A DNA stretch of 64,000 nucleotides from Planctomycetota bacterium (lineage in GTDB: Bacteria; Planctomycetota; OFTM77): NCBI GenBank assembly GCA_029260795.1, contig JAJDCO010000068.1, positions 1-64,000 on the forward strand, read 5' to 3'. The translations under genes were made by a program, and so were the position numbers. Below, piece after piece: positions 18,742 through 27,937 of the stretch (the stretch's first letter is position 1; every line of letters begins with the position of its first letter). The notes beneath the pieces were generated by a model, which worked only from the letters and a program-made list of their open reading frames with translations, was not told the DNA's origin and did not search any database.

Positions 18742-18772
18742 GCAGATCCCGTGACGGGCGAGCGCTCTTCCT

Positions 18773-20464
18773 TCAGACGTACAGCACGCCGTCGCCCAAC
18801 CAGAATGGGCCGGGCGCTTCCGTCGTCTCGATCGAGCGGCGAACGACGTGGCAGCGGAACGCGGCGCCTCCGGCTCTCATCGCCACGAGCGTGAACTCGA
18901 AGTCGGAGCCCTGCCGGACCTCGGTCGCCGGCACCCGTGCCTCGAAGCCGCAACGGTCGACGCCCGGGCGCGTGGAAAAGGCCTCGGCGAGATCGGGTCG
19001 TGGACGCTTCTCGGCTTGCCACCGAGATCCGTCTCGCGCGATCACCTCGATCGCCTCGGGAGCACCGTCGGCGAGGAGCAGCCAACCACCGACTCGGAGA
19101 GTGCCTTCCTCGAGGGCGAGCGTCTCGACGAAGCCGTCGGCCTGACGAGCCTTCGGGCCGAAAGGGAATCCGCCGTGAGGGCGACCGTCGCGGGGAGCCT
19201 GGCCGTCGAGTGCTCGTCGCACGGCGGCCAGAGACTGCTCGAAGACCGTCCGGGTTCTCTCGACGGCCTCCTCGTCGATTGCGAGCGAGGGCAGGAGGTT
19301 GCCATTGGTCAGGACGCCTCGCTTGAGGCACTCCAGGAGGAACTCGTGGCGAATGTCCTGCCAGCTCACTCCGTCCTGATCGTGGAAGACGAACGTCTGG
19401 CGGGCCGGGTGGCCGGACAGGTGGGCCCGGATCCCCGTCGTGTGACACGCCTCGGCGAAGCCCCTTCGAATTCCCTCTCCGACGCGTCGCAGATGTGCCG
19501 GGACGTCGACCTCTTCCATCACGTCGAGCACACCCTGCGCCGCGGCCATCGACAGCGTCTCCCCTCGGAACGTCATCCCGACGCCCACGCTGGGCAGGGA
19601 CTGCATGTACTCCCGACGGCCGGCGATGGCCGAGAGCGGCATGCCGTTGGCCAAGCCCTTGCCGAAGGTGGCCAGGTCGGGTGTGACGCCGTAGAGGCCC
19701 TGTGCGCCGCCGCGGTGGAAGCGGAACCCCGTCACGATCTCGTCGAAGATCAAGAGCGCTCCGTGGCGCCGTGTCAACTCCCGGACGCCCTCGAGATAGC
19801 CGGGCTCGGGCAGGAACATGTTGACCGGCTCCATCACCACTCCGGCCACGCGGCCCGGGTTCTTTTGGAAGAGCCGCTCGAGCGCCGGAAGGTCGTTGTA
19901 GGGGAACGGCGTCACGAAGTCGCGCAGCACCGCCGGGATGCCTCGCACCTCGGGATGCTGGCAGGTGTACCAATCGTGGAAGCCGTGGAAGCCGAACTGG
20001 AGGATCTTCTCCCGGCCCGTGATGGCCTTGGCGAGCCGCACGGCGGCCGTGACGGCATCCGAGCCATTCTTGGCAAACGCCACCATCTCGGCACAGGGGA
20101 TCCAGTCGACGAGACGCTCGGCGAGCTCGACCTCGATGGGATGCATGAGGGACAGTGTCGGCCCGGCGGTCATCTGCCGCCGGATGGCTGCCTCGACGGT
20201 CGGGTGACGATAGCCCAAGAGCACCGGTCCCCAGCCGTTGGTCCAGTCGATGGACTCCCGACCCGTGGAATCGATGATGGTGCAGCCCTCGGCCGCCACC
20301 GCGAACTGGGGGAACAACGAGCCGTCGTCGGCGAAGAGAGGCCGCTGGATGACGCCATCGAGGCCGCCGTAGGCGAGGACCTGACGGGCCCGGCCCATCA
20401 GGAGAGCGGTCTGATCGATTGCGTCGCGATCGACGGCCATCGCCGAAGGAGGACTTTTCATCAT
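18773..20464 (-). CDS. Class III PLP aminotransferase fused to a C-terminal beta-sandwich-like domain
   Basis: 563 residues. Residues ~30-430 follow glutamate-1-semialdehyde-aminomutase-like class III enzymes: NGWGPVLLGYRHP, FAKNGSDAVTAAVRLA, MEPVN, FDEIVTGFR (Asp241 for the PLP ring nitrogen) and TFGKGLANGMPL (Lys269, Schiff base). Residues ~440-563 form an added domain (ETLALEEGTLRVGGWLLL, KRPRPDLAEAF, GFEARVP) of the type found attached to polysaccharide- and sulfotransferase-related proteins. The start overlaps the stop of the radical SAM gene, so the two are translationally coupled. A role in making an aminated, then sulfated, small molecule or glycan is inferred from the neighbours only. 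Confidence 0.82.
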   Translation of the reverse strand: MMKSPPSAMAVDRDAIDQTALLMGRARQVLAYGGLDGVIQRPLFADDGSLFPQFAVAAEGCTIIDSTGRESIDWTNGWGPVLLGYRHPTVEAAIRRQMTAGPTLSLMHPIEVELAERLVDWIPCAEMVAFAKNGSDAVTAAVRLAKAITGREKILQFGFHGFHDWYTCQHPEVRGIPAVLRDFVTPFPYNDLPALERLFQKNPGRVAGVVMEPVNMFLPEPGYLEGVRELTRRHGALLIFDEIVTGFRFHRGGAQGLYGVTPDLATFGKGLANGMPLSAIAGRREYMQSLPSVGVGMTFRGETLSMAAAQGVLDVMEEVDVPAHLRRVGEGIRRGFAEACHTTGIRAHLSGHPARQTFVFHDQDGVSWQDIRHEFLLECLKRGVLTNGNLLPSLAIDEEAVERTRTVFEQSLAAVRRALDGQAPRDGRPHGGFPFGPKARQADGFVETLALEEGTLRVGGWLLLADGAPEAIEVIARDGSRWQAEKRPRPDLAEAFSTRPGVDRCGFEARVPATEVRQGSDFEFTLVAMRAGGAAFRCHVVRRSIETTEAPGPFWLGDGVLYV

Positions 20465-22084
20465 TCACTCATCTGGGCTCGGTTGTGAGCCCTTCGGGTA
20501 ACGAAGCCGGCTCCCGGACACACGCGGCCGGGAGCGGTGTCGGATCACACAACGGATGTCGGAGGATCGGATGGGCGCGAGCTCAGGATCGATCGGCAAG
20601 GCGTAGACCGTCCACCAGTAGCCCAGGTTGACGCGGAGCCGCTCCCAGATCTCCTCGGGCACCTCGAAACGGAAGATCTCACCCTCGCGAGCCGATGCCG
20701 GACACGGAACGCGGAGCTCGAGGGTCTCGTGAGCCGGCTCCGGCTGCGAGGAAGACGTCCCTTCTCCGCCCAGCGCAATGAGCACGACGTACTCGCGAAT
20801 CGGGGGGCTCGGGTGGCGCCACCGGACCTCGGGTGGCTCGGGGGTCCGCGAGAGATGGATCGGTGCCTCCACGAACGAGCTCAGTTTCCGGTACCCCGAA
20901 AGCCGTTTCTCGAACGCGATCGTGAACGGGAGGCTCTCGATGGCCGGTGGCGGAGACCCGACGAAGCGGCACCCTTCACAGAGCGAAGGCAGGTCCCCCG
21001 TCTGCATGGCCCGCCGCAGATCCCGCGCCGTCGGACCGTTCCAGAGATCCTCGAAGTCGCTGCGCCCGAGGTTGCCGAACGAGAGCTCACCGGTCACGTC
21101 GTAGCAGCAGGGAGCGACGTCTCCGCGGACATCGACGCGCACGCTGCTCATGACGAAGGGGCAGTAGCCGGGCAAGGTGCGCTGGAGCTCGTACTGCCAG
21201 ACTTCCTGGCGACGCTTCTCGGGATGCGGCTCGATGGCTCGAGAGCGAGGATCCACGCACTCGAACTCGTCGACGTGCCAGACCAGGCGGACCGCTGCGC
21301 GAGAGGCTGCTTCGAAGCAACGCCGTCGAATCGCCTGGACCTCGTCCGAAGGCCAGACGGCGCGAGGATCGAGGGAGCGGCTGTGCCCGTTCACGTCGAT
21401 CAGGGGAATGATGGAGATGCTTTCGACGCCGCGGCGCGCGAAGTCGGCGATCGTCTCGGGCAGGTCCCGGGCGTTCTCGGTGAGGAAGACGATCTGCGCG
21501 AGGCACTCGAGACCGAGCTCCCTCGCCTGGCGAGCGCTCGTCTCGAGGTTTGCCAGGATCCGGTCCGGATGGCGGCTTCCGCGGATGCGGCCGAGGACGT
21601 CGGGGTCATGGCTGTCGACGGAGAGCATCAGCGTCTGCAGATGCGGCGCGATGGCGGTGAAGCGTCGCGTGTCGAGCAGCTCGGTGTTGGTCGTGAGCGC
21701 GATCCGGATGTCGTAGTCCTCGGCCATCTCCTGGGCGGCTTGCCAGTGGGCGGCCAGTGGCTCGCTGCCACTGTACGGCGTCATGAGCGACAACGTCGGG
21801 CCGAGCTGACGCCGCACCTTGTCCAAGAGGGCCCCAGGCATTCGGATCGCCGGAGGATTCTCCCCGTCCCAGCACATGATGCAGGACTGGTTGCAGTAGG
21901 TGCCGAATTGGATGTGGGCTTCGTAGGGGCGAGATCGAAACTCGAGCCGGTAACTCAAGAGATCCTCGCTCAGCAGCTCTCGCTGCGCCTGCTCAATGAT
22001 CTCTCGCTCGGTCCCCTCCGGCTCACTGTGCAGCGGGTCATCCTGCCGCGTCCGAAGGCCTTCCAACCCTGCCGAATCTGGCAT
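20465..22084 (-). CDS. Radical SAM/SPASM protein with extra C-terminal domain
   Basis: 539 residues from ATG 22084, with ggaggg just upstream. The [4Fe-4S]-SAM motif is CNQSCIMC (Cys64, Cys68, Cys71). Later barrel elements include TTNTELL, LMLSVDSHDP and SIIPLIDVNG. A SPASM-like Cys cluster for auxiliary clusters lies at residues ~305-375 (GYCPF, GDVAPCCYDV, CEGC). About 160 residues follow with no recognised motif, apparently beta-rich (LELRVPCPASAREGEIFRFEVPE). First gene of the operon, with the aminotransferase start overlapping its stop. Substrate unknown; the SPASM form is common in peptide modifiers and also in small-molecule enzymes. No precursor peptide gene is evident nearby. Confidence 0.85.
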   Translation of the reverse strand: MPDSAGLEGLRTRQDDPLHSEPEGTEREIIEQAQRELLSEDLLSYRLEFRSRPYEAHIQFGTYCNQSCIMCWDGENPPAIRMPGALLDKVRRQLGPTLSLMTPYSGSEPLAAHWQAAQEMAEDYDIRIALTTNTELLDTRRFTAIAPHLQTLMLSVDSHDPDVLGRIRGSRHPDRILANLETSARQARELGLECLAQIVFLTENARDLPETIADFARRGVESISIIPLIDVNGHSRSLDPRAVWPSDEVQAIRRRCFEAASRAAVRLVWHVDEFECVDPRSRAIEPHPEKRRQEVWQYELQRTLPGYCPFVMSSVRVDVRGDVAPCCYDVTGELSFGNLGRSDFEDLWNGPTARDLRRAMQTGDLPSLCEGCRFVGSPPPAIESLPFTIAFEKRLSGYRKLSSFVEAPIHLSRTPEPPEVRWRHPSPPIREYVVLIALGGEGTSSSQPEPAHETLELRVPCPASAREGEIFRFEVPEEIWERLRVNLGYWWTVYALPIDPELAPIRSSDIRCVIRHRSRPRVSGSRLRYPKGSQPSPDE

Positions 22085-22219
22085 CTCACCCTCCTTGGAT
22101 TCGCTCGAGGCTCCCTCAACTGAAAAGCGCAGTTTGACGCCAAAGCGGGACAGAAAATCGGAGAATCGTCGTGCGATGCGACGGACCGAGGCGGCGTCGA
22201 TGGCTCTCTCGATCCGTGT

Positions 22220-25200
22220 TCACCGAACCGAAAGCGCCCATCCTGCCCAGTCGCGAGTTCGGTAGAGGGGCCGCCCCTCGCGGTCGAGCTGTTCGCGGAG
22301 CTTCTTCTTCGCGCCCCACAGCGCCTCGGCTTTCGACTGTCCCAGAATCCACAAGCGTCGATAAAACTCACCCATCAGCTCTCGCGTCGGCCCATCGGGG
22401 ATCTTCCACAGGGAGGTGATGGTGGTGCGGGCGCCCGCCTGGTGGAAGGCCCGTTGCAGCGACGCGATGCCATGTCCTCCTCGTCGTAGCCCGATCGCGG
22501 TCTCGCAGGCAGACAGAACTGCCAGCTCGCACCCCGTGAGGTTTAGCCCCGCGATCTCCTCGGCCGTGAGGATGCCCCGAACTCGCCCTTCACCGTCGGC
22601 AGGACCATTCGCATTGGCGAACACGAGGCCGCAGAGCAGAGAGGGCGCGAGACCCGCAATGCGCTCGCGCCAGTCGAGTCCGGCGACTCCGATCCGGCCC
22701 GGAAGGTCGGAGGCCGCGAGGGACGGGATCGATTCCGGCGCGAACCATCCGTGCGTCGCCAGGTGCAGGTAGCGGGCGCGCGGCGCGAGCCGCTCGAAGC
22801 GTTCACGGGTCGCATCGCGTCGCGTCAGGACCACCGGTTGCCGTCCGCCCTGCGCCTCGAACGCGTCGAGAAAGTACTCCTCGATCGTCAAGACTTCGAT
22901 TCGGGTCTCGGGAAGGCGCCCAAAGCTCCATGTGTACGGAGAGGCTTCGGTTGGCAAAGAGCGCAGTGCGACGATCGGGTCGGCGACGGGCTTCGGGTCG
23001 TAGCTGACTCCCCCGACCGCGAGCAGGCTCGGTGGCCCCAGGGGCGCCGATCGAGGTTGGAGGAGCTCTCGGCTGCTGCCGGTCCGCGTGATGCGCACGT
23101 GATCTCCGAGGACTCGCCCCTCCTCCCCGAGAGGCATCGCCTCGAATGGAAGTAAGAACAGCGACTCTGCGGGTGCGACGCGAATCCTTCGCGTCCCTTC
23201 GAGGTGGGGTTGGAGCGGCTTCCAAATCCTCTCGGTGACCACGAGCCCGAGCTCCGGCTCTCGAGATCGGGAACCCTCGGCCGTCAGTCCTCGTGAGCGC
23301 TCCCGGAAGAGAGCTTCACGCCAAGCATCGATCGCCGTATCGATCTGGCCTGCCTCCCCCAAGTCGACGCGGCTGAGCGGTTGATCTCGGCGAACGATCC
23401 AAGCGAGGTATCTCTCTTCTGTGGGCTGATCACGACCCGACGTGGCGTGATAGTCCTGGTGCCGGAATCTCCAGACGCTGATGTACGCCTGATCCGGCGC
23501 GAGCGCCGACTGCAGAGCCTCGAGCTCGAAACGGTCGTCGTCCGACTCGGGCCATGAGGTCGCGAGCTCTCGCTGAATGCTCTCGCGCTCGCGCAGGAGC
23601 TCCCCGAGCGAGCGGCCCTCGGAAGTCGGCTCGCTGGCGGCGCGGGAGATCTGGCGATTCAGCCGATCAACCCGCTCGAGGAGCGACCGAGTTTCGGGGT
23701 CGTCTCCGTGCCGAGAGCGCTTCGGAACGTCGTTGACCGTGAGGCGTAATGCTTCACACATCTCGAAGACCCCCTGCTGGAGCTTCGAGTCTTTGGAAAC
23801 CGTCGAGAGAGCGAGAGCGACGCTGACGAATGCTTCGTGGCTGATGACCCGCTCTTCGCGTTCCCGTGGGGAGAGAAAGCCGGATCGTGTCAGCCGTGAC
23901 TCGAGTAGGTCGACGAGGTTCTCGGTGTGCACGAGGCTGGTCCCGAGCTCACCTTGCCGCGCCGTCAGCGTGGCTCGACGGGCCGCGATCTGCACGTCGA
24001 TGGCGTCGAAGGTGAGGTCGCGGATGTCTTCGATCTGCCTCGAAGCTTGCACCAGGAGGGCGTGCGCTTGCTCGAGCTCGCCTTGCAACTCGAGAACCCC
24101 AGCCAAGGCGACACGAGCGCCTTGCAGATAGGGATGGTCTGGACCGAACTTCGCCTCGAGCTCGACGAGCGCTTGCTCGATGAGCGCGCGTGCCCCGGGC
24201 AGATCCCCGGCCAGCTCGAGCGTCCCGGCGAGCTGGACTCGGGTCAAGGGCAGCTTCTCCGGCGTGTCGAGCTCCCTGCTGCTCAATAGCTCGAGATTCT
24301 GTCGCTCGAGTCGAGCCGCTCGTTCGAGACGATTCAGTCGCTTCAGCGCATGGGCCAGCGAGGATCGCGCGAGTACGAGCGCGGACACGTCGAGAGTCTC
24401 CTGGGCGACCAATCGGGAGACGACCCACTCTAAGGCATCGGCGGCCCCAAGGAAGTCGCCGGCCGTGATCAGCCGATCGCCGAGCTCTCGCAGTGCGCGC
24501 AAGCGGAGGGGGTGATCCGGATCGTGCTCGCGTTCGGCGATGCGAACGACGCGCTGCGTGAGCATCAGGGAGCTCAAGGGATCGTCGAGCTGCAGGTGGA
24601 CGTGGGCGAGCCAGAGGTCGGCGTCGAGCCGGTCGGGATGGTGCTCGGGAATCGTGCGCTCGTAGACATCGAGCACTTGGCGCAGGAGATCGCGAGCTTC
24701 CTCCGCTCGCCCCAGCTGGAGCAGGCTGGCGGCGAGGTAGCCCCGGGCGTTCTGAAGGCGCAGGTGATCGGGCGGCAGCGTCTTCGTCCAGAGCTCGACG
24801 ATGGCTCGCTGCTGCTCGGCGGCCTCGGCAGGTCGCCGCAGCGCTCGCCAGGAATCGGCGAGGTTCAGGCGCGTGGTGACTAGGTAGGGGTGGTCGGGCG
24901 GAAGCTGCTCTTCCATTCCCTGGACCACGGCCTCGTAGATCTCGGCACTCCTCCGAATCTCCCCCATCTCGCGGAGCGTCCCGGCCAGGTTCGCACGAGC
25001 GATGTGGAGGTTGAGATGATTCTGCGGCAAGGTCCGCTCGAAAGACGCGACCACCTTCTGCTCGAGGGCCAACGCGCCCCGAAGATCCTGAAGGGCCTTC
25101 AACGTGGCGGCGTGGTTCAGCCGGATCATCTGCAAGACGGGATCGTCCTCGGGCAGCGTGCGCTCGCGGACCTCGAGCACGTGCTCTTCGAGGCGCCGCG

Positions 25201-26050
25201 TTCGGTCGAGCTCGCCGAGCTCGAGAAGCGTCGCGGCAAGGTTTGCTTCCGCCGTGAGGATGTCGGCGTGGTCTTCGGGCAAGGAGGCCGCGCGTGCGGT
25301 GAGGACCTGCTCCTCGAGCTCGCGGGCCCCTTGGAGATCGCCGCGCTGCTTGAGGACGGCGGCGAGGTTCTGCATGGAGGTGAGGCGGCCGGGATGCCAG
25401 GGCGGCAGAACACGTTCGTTGCAGCGGAGCAGCTTCTCCCAAGCAGCGAAGGCCGTCTCCACGTCACTGAGTCGATAGGCGGCCATGCCGAGGGAGTAGA
25501 GGGACTCTCGCACCGATCGGTCTGCACGCTCGACCGGCAGCTCGGCGACTTGCGAGCTGATGGCCGCCAAGCATTCTCGCGCCTCGTCAGGCTGACCACT
25601 GGCTTGCAGGCGTTGGCTCTCCGCGAGCGTTGTTTGGACGGCTTCGGCGAATCGCGCCTCCGACTCGGAGGCGGTGGTCAGAACCCAGTGCACTGCGATG
25701 GAGGTGCCGGCTCGAGGCTGTTTCGCTCGTACCTCGATCCGCACGCGTGTGGCCTTCGGCACGTCGAGGATCAGGAAGGGCGTGTTGCCACCACCCGAGT
25801 CGTCGTCGATCGCGATCGGTGTCGCGTCGCGAGTCTCGGTGTCAGGCGGCCACAGCCGCATCTCGATATCGAGTTCGCCGCCGACGGCGAATACGGCGAG
25901 CTCACACGGTGCGGAGTCGACGTCGCGCTCGAGCCAGACCGAGGTGACCGGCTCGCCGCTAGCGTCCGCGGGCCAGGCCACACGCTGGACGCTTGCAGCG
26001 TCTTCCTGGAGGGCGAGGACGGTGACGGCCATCGTCAATAGCAGCGACAT
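22220..26050 (-). CDS. Secreted TPR-CHAT caspase-like protein (copy 3)
   Basis: 1276 residues from ATG 26050, chosen over the longer frame because aaggag lies immediately upstream and a signal peptide (MSLLLTMAVTVLALQ) begins there. The order of parts matches the copy at 322: beta domain with DDDSGGGNTP, ~12 TPRs of 42 residues (residues ~230-700, RDLQGARELEEQVL..LPEDHADILTAEANLAATL), a helical spacer, then CHAT with His1100 in LATHGWF and Cys1182 in LSACET. The C-terminal RDWAGWALSV tail is kept. Sequence outside the motifs is well diverged from copy 1, so the duplication is not recent. It lies downstream of a subtilisin and an FG-GAP protein on the same strand, with a 157-bp gap. Confidence 0.88.
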   Translation of the reverse strand: MSLLLTMAVTVLALQEDAASVQRVAWPADASGEPVTSVWLERDVDSAPCELAVFAVGGELDIEMRLWPPDTETRDATPIAIDDDSGGGNTPFLILDVPKATRVRIEVRAKQPRAGTSIAVHWVLTTASESEARFAEAVQTTLAESQRLQASGQPDEARECLAAISSQVAELPVERADRSVRESLYSLGMAAYRLSDVETAFAAWEKLLRCNERVLPPWHPGRLTSMQNLAAVLKQRGDLQGARELEEQVLTARAASLPEDHADILTAEANLAATLLELGELDRTRRLEEHVLEVRERTLPEDDPVLQMIRLNHAATLKALQDLRGALALEQKVVASFERTLPQNHLNLHIARANLAGTLREMGEIRRSAEIYEAVVQGMEEQLPPDHPYLVTTRLNLADSWRALRRPAEAAEQQRAIVELWTKTLPPDHLRLQNARGYLAASLLQLGRAEEARDLLRQVLDVYERTIPEHHPDRLDADLWLAHVHLQLDDPLSSLMLTQRVVRIAEREHDPDHPLRLRALRELGDRLITAGDFLGAADALEWVVSRLVAQETLDVSALVLARSSLAHALKRLNRLERAARLERQNLELLSSRELDTPEKLPLTRVQLAGTLELAGDLPGARALIEQALVELEAKFGPDHPYLQGARVALAGVLELQGELEQAHALLVQASRQIEDIRDLTFDAIDVQIAARRATLTARQGELGTSLVHTENLVDLLESRLTRSGFLSPREREERVISHEAFVSVALALSTVSKDSKLQQGVFEMCEALRLTVNDVPKRSRHGDDPETRSLLERVDRLNRQISRAASEPTSEGRSLGELLRERESIQRELATSWPESDDDRFELEALQSALAPDQAYISVWRFRHQDYHATSGRDQPTEERYLAWIVRRDQPLSRVDLGEAGQIDTAIDAWREALFRERSRGLTAEGSRSREPELGLVVTERIWKPLQPHLEGTRRIRVAPAESLFLLPFEAMPLGEEGRVLGDHVRITRTGSSRELLQPRSAPLGPPSLLAVGGVSYDPKPVADPIVALRSLPTEASPYTWSFGRLPETRIEVLTIEEYFLDAFEAQGGRQPVVLTRRDATRERFERLAPRARYLHLATHGWFAPESIPSLAASDLPGRIGVAGLDWRERIAGLAPSLLCGLVFANANGPADGEGRVRGILTAEEIAGLNLTGCELAVLSACETAIGLRRGGHGIASLQRAFHQAGARTTITSLWKIPDGPTRELMGEFYRRLWILGQSKAEALWGAKKKLREQLDREGRPLYRTRDWAGWALSVR

Positions 26051-26207
26051 TCTCCTTCTCCTTCGCGAAGTCGCTCGATCTTTCAGCCCCAGCCTAAGCC
26101 GATCCCAAGCCACCGGCCAGAGGGTGCCTACCGAGAGTGAAACGTCTCCTCCCGGCAGAGATGTCCCATGTTCATGAAACACTCGTGCCGGGAAGAGATG
26201 GCTCAGG

Positions 26208-27923
26208 CTAGTTGATGGTGACCAAGCCGGTCGGGGTGAGGATGCGGATGTTTTTGCTCATCGTCAGGGTCTCGTTATACGAGCCCGATCGGATGACCAA
26301 TGTCTCACCCGGAGAGAGGGCGCCGTAGCCGGCCGTGACCGTTTTGAACGGCGAGTTGTAGCTGCCGTTGCCGCCACTCGGTGCGGACGCATCGACGAAG
26401 ACGTCACCGACGGCGTTGATCGCATCGACTGCGTTGAGGAGGCCGTTGCCGAACGTCGTGTCGTAGCCGCTCGCCCCGAGATCCCGCGCCGTACTGGCGA
26501 GGATCGTCCGGATCTCGCCGGGCGTGAGGCTCGGATCGACCGAGAGCACGAGAGCGGCCACGCCCGCCGCATAGGGCGACGAGAATGACGTTCCGTTGAC
26601 GCTGGCGTAGTCGCCGGCGTTGTAGCCGTCGTTGCCGGTGCGATCCGTCGTTTGGATCGTGTCGCCCGGCGCCACGCAGAAGGTACCGGTGCCCCAATTG
26701 CTGAACCAGGCCAGGGCGCCCGTTCGGTTGATCGCTCCGACCGCCTCGACCGAGGCGTCGGAGGACGGGTACCCGATCGTGCCGGTGCTGTCGTTTCCGC
26801 TCGAGGCGAAGTGGATCACGCCGGCAGCTCGGGTGTTGGCATAGGCGTTCGAGATCGCCTGGAAGAAGCCGAAGCCGTTGCTGTTGTTGGTGACGCGCGC
26901 ACCGATCGTCGTCGACCAATTGATGGCGTTCACGAGCCAGTTGACTTGGAAGGAGCCGGCTCCATCGCACGGAACATTCGCGTTGGTGAACTTCGCCGAG
27001 GCCACTCGGCAGCCCGGCGCGACACCGACGGTGCCGAGGCTGTTGTCGACCGTTGCCGAGATGCAGCCGGCGACCGCCGTTCCGTGGTTGTCACAAGCGT
27101 TGCCGGGACCGCCGTTGGTCCCGTTGCCGGTGAAGTCCTGTCCCGCAATCTGCTGGATGTCGGGGTGGTTCTGCTGCACGCCGTCGTCGAGCACGACGAC
27201 GAGGACCGACGCCTGGCCGAACGTCACGCACCAGGCTTCATCGGCGTCCATGTCCATGTCGACGGTGCCGCCGGATTGGCCCGTGTTGAGCAGGCCCCAG
27301 CAGTTGCCCCAGAGCGTGTCGTTCGGCGTCTCCGGGCAGTCGAGCTTGCGCATCTCGGCGATCCAGTCGGGCTCGGCCCAGCGCACGCCGGGCCGCTTCG
27401 AGAGGCGATCGACGGCTTCGATGGTGTCGAAGCCCAGTGTGGCCGCGCTCTCGACGCGGTGAGCGTCCGGCAAGCCGCCGAAGGTCGACTCGACCACTCG
27501 CCAGCCGGGCGACGCACCCATCCGGGCGACCTGCTCGCCGCCGACGACACCCGCTTCGAAGCGGACGAGGACGTGGCGAGAGGGCGCGCGCCGGTAGCCG
27601 GAGGTGTCCGTGTAGACGGGGCCGACGAACGAGACGCCGGGCTCGTCCGCGAGCTCGCCACTCAGAGCGACGAGCGCGGCTTCATCGGCCAGTGGCCTCT
27701 GGAGCGCGATGAGGCGGAAGTCGGAGGGTCCGAAGGGCCGCATCGAGGCGACCCCTTGGCGAGGCTGCAGGAAGGCCTGGACGATTGCCTCCGCCTCGGG
27801 TCGCTCGAGCTGGACGATCAGGTGATCGCGCTCGAGTCGCTCGCAATGGGGGAGGAGTGTTTGCCCTGCCGCGGCGGGGAGGGTCACCGCCGCGACGGCC
27901 AGGATGAGAATGAGACGAGTCAT
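26208..27923 (-). CDS. Secreted subtilisin-like serine protease (S8)
   Basis: 571 residues from ATG 27923, which has gagagg upstream; a GTG at 27941 would overlap the previous stop and is less likely. Signal peptide to about residue 20 (LILILAVAAVTLPAAAG), then a long prodomain with two I9-like segments (SRHVLVRFEAGV, LSKRPGVRWAEPDWIAE). The catalytic triad is intact: Asp246 in VLDDGV, His280 in NHGTAVAG and Ser446 in NGTSFSSP. Paired cysteines suggest an oxidising compartment. The last ~70 residues (DVFVDASAPSGGNGSYNSPF to the terminal TGLVTIN) are the beginning of a beta-helix module also present at the end of the pseudogene at 30299-30970. Follows the FG-GAP gene by 14 bp. Confidence 0.9.
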   Translation of the reverse strand: MTRLILILAVAAVTLPAAAGQTLLPHCERLERDHLIVQLERPEAEAIVQAFLQPRQGVASMRPFGPSDFRLIALQRPLADEAALVALSGELADEPGVSFVGPVYTDTSGYRRAPSRHVLVRFEAGVVGGEQVARMGASPGWRVVESTFGGLPDAHRVESAATLGFDTIEAVDRLSKRPGVRWAEPDWIAEMRKLDCPETPNDTLWGNCWGLLNTGQSGGTVDMDMDADEAWCVTFGQASVLVVVLDDGVQQNHPDIQQIAGQDFTGNGTNGGPGNACDNHGTAVAGCISATVDNSLGTVGVAPGCRVASAKFTNANVPCDGAGSFQVNWLVNAINWSTTIGARVTNNSNGFGFFQAISNAYANTRAAGVIHFASSGNDSTGTIGYPSSDASVEAVGAINRTGALAWFSNWGTGTFCVAPGDTIQTTDRTGNDGYNAGDYASVNGTSFSSPYAAGVAALVLSVDPSLTPGEIRTILASTARDLGASGYDTTFGNGLLNAVDAINAVGDVFVDASAPSGGNGSYNSPFKTVTAGYGALSPGETLVIRSGSYNETLTMSKNIRILTPTGLVTIN

Positions 27924-27937
27924 GATCGTGGCTCCTC

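Noticed and set aside
17676..20468. A 930-codon open frame on the minus strand
   Set aside because: It overlaps the sulfotransferase and aminotransferase genes in another frame and has the Arg/Pro/Ser-rich composition of a GC-rich shadow frame.
20465..22084. A RiPP (modified peptide) cluster centred on the SPASM radical SAM protein
   Set aside because: No short precursor-peptide gene or peptidase/exporter lies in the operon; the partners are an aminotransferase and a sulfotransferase.
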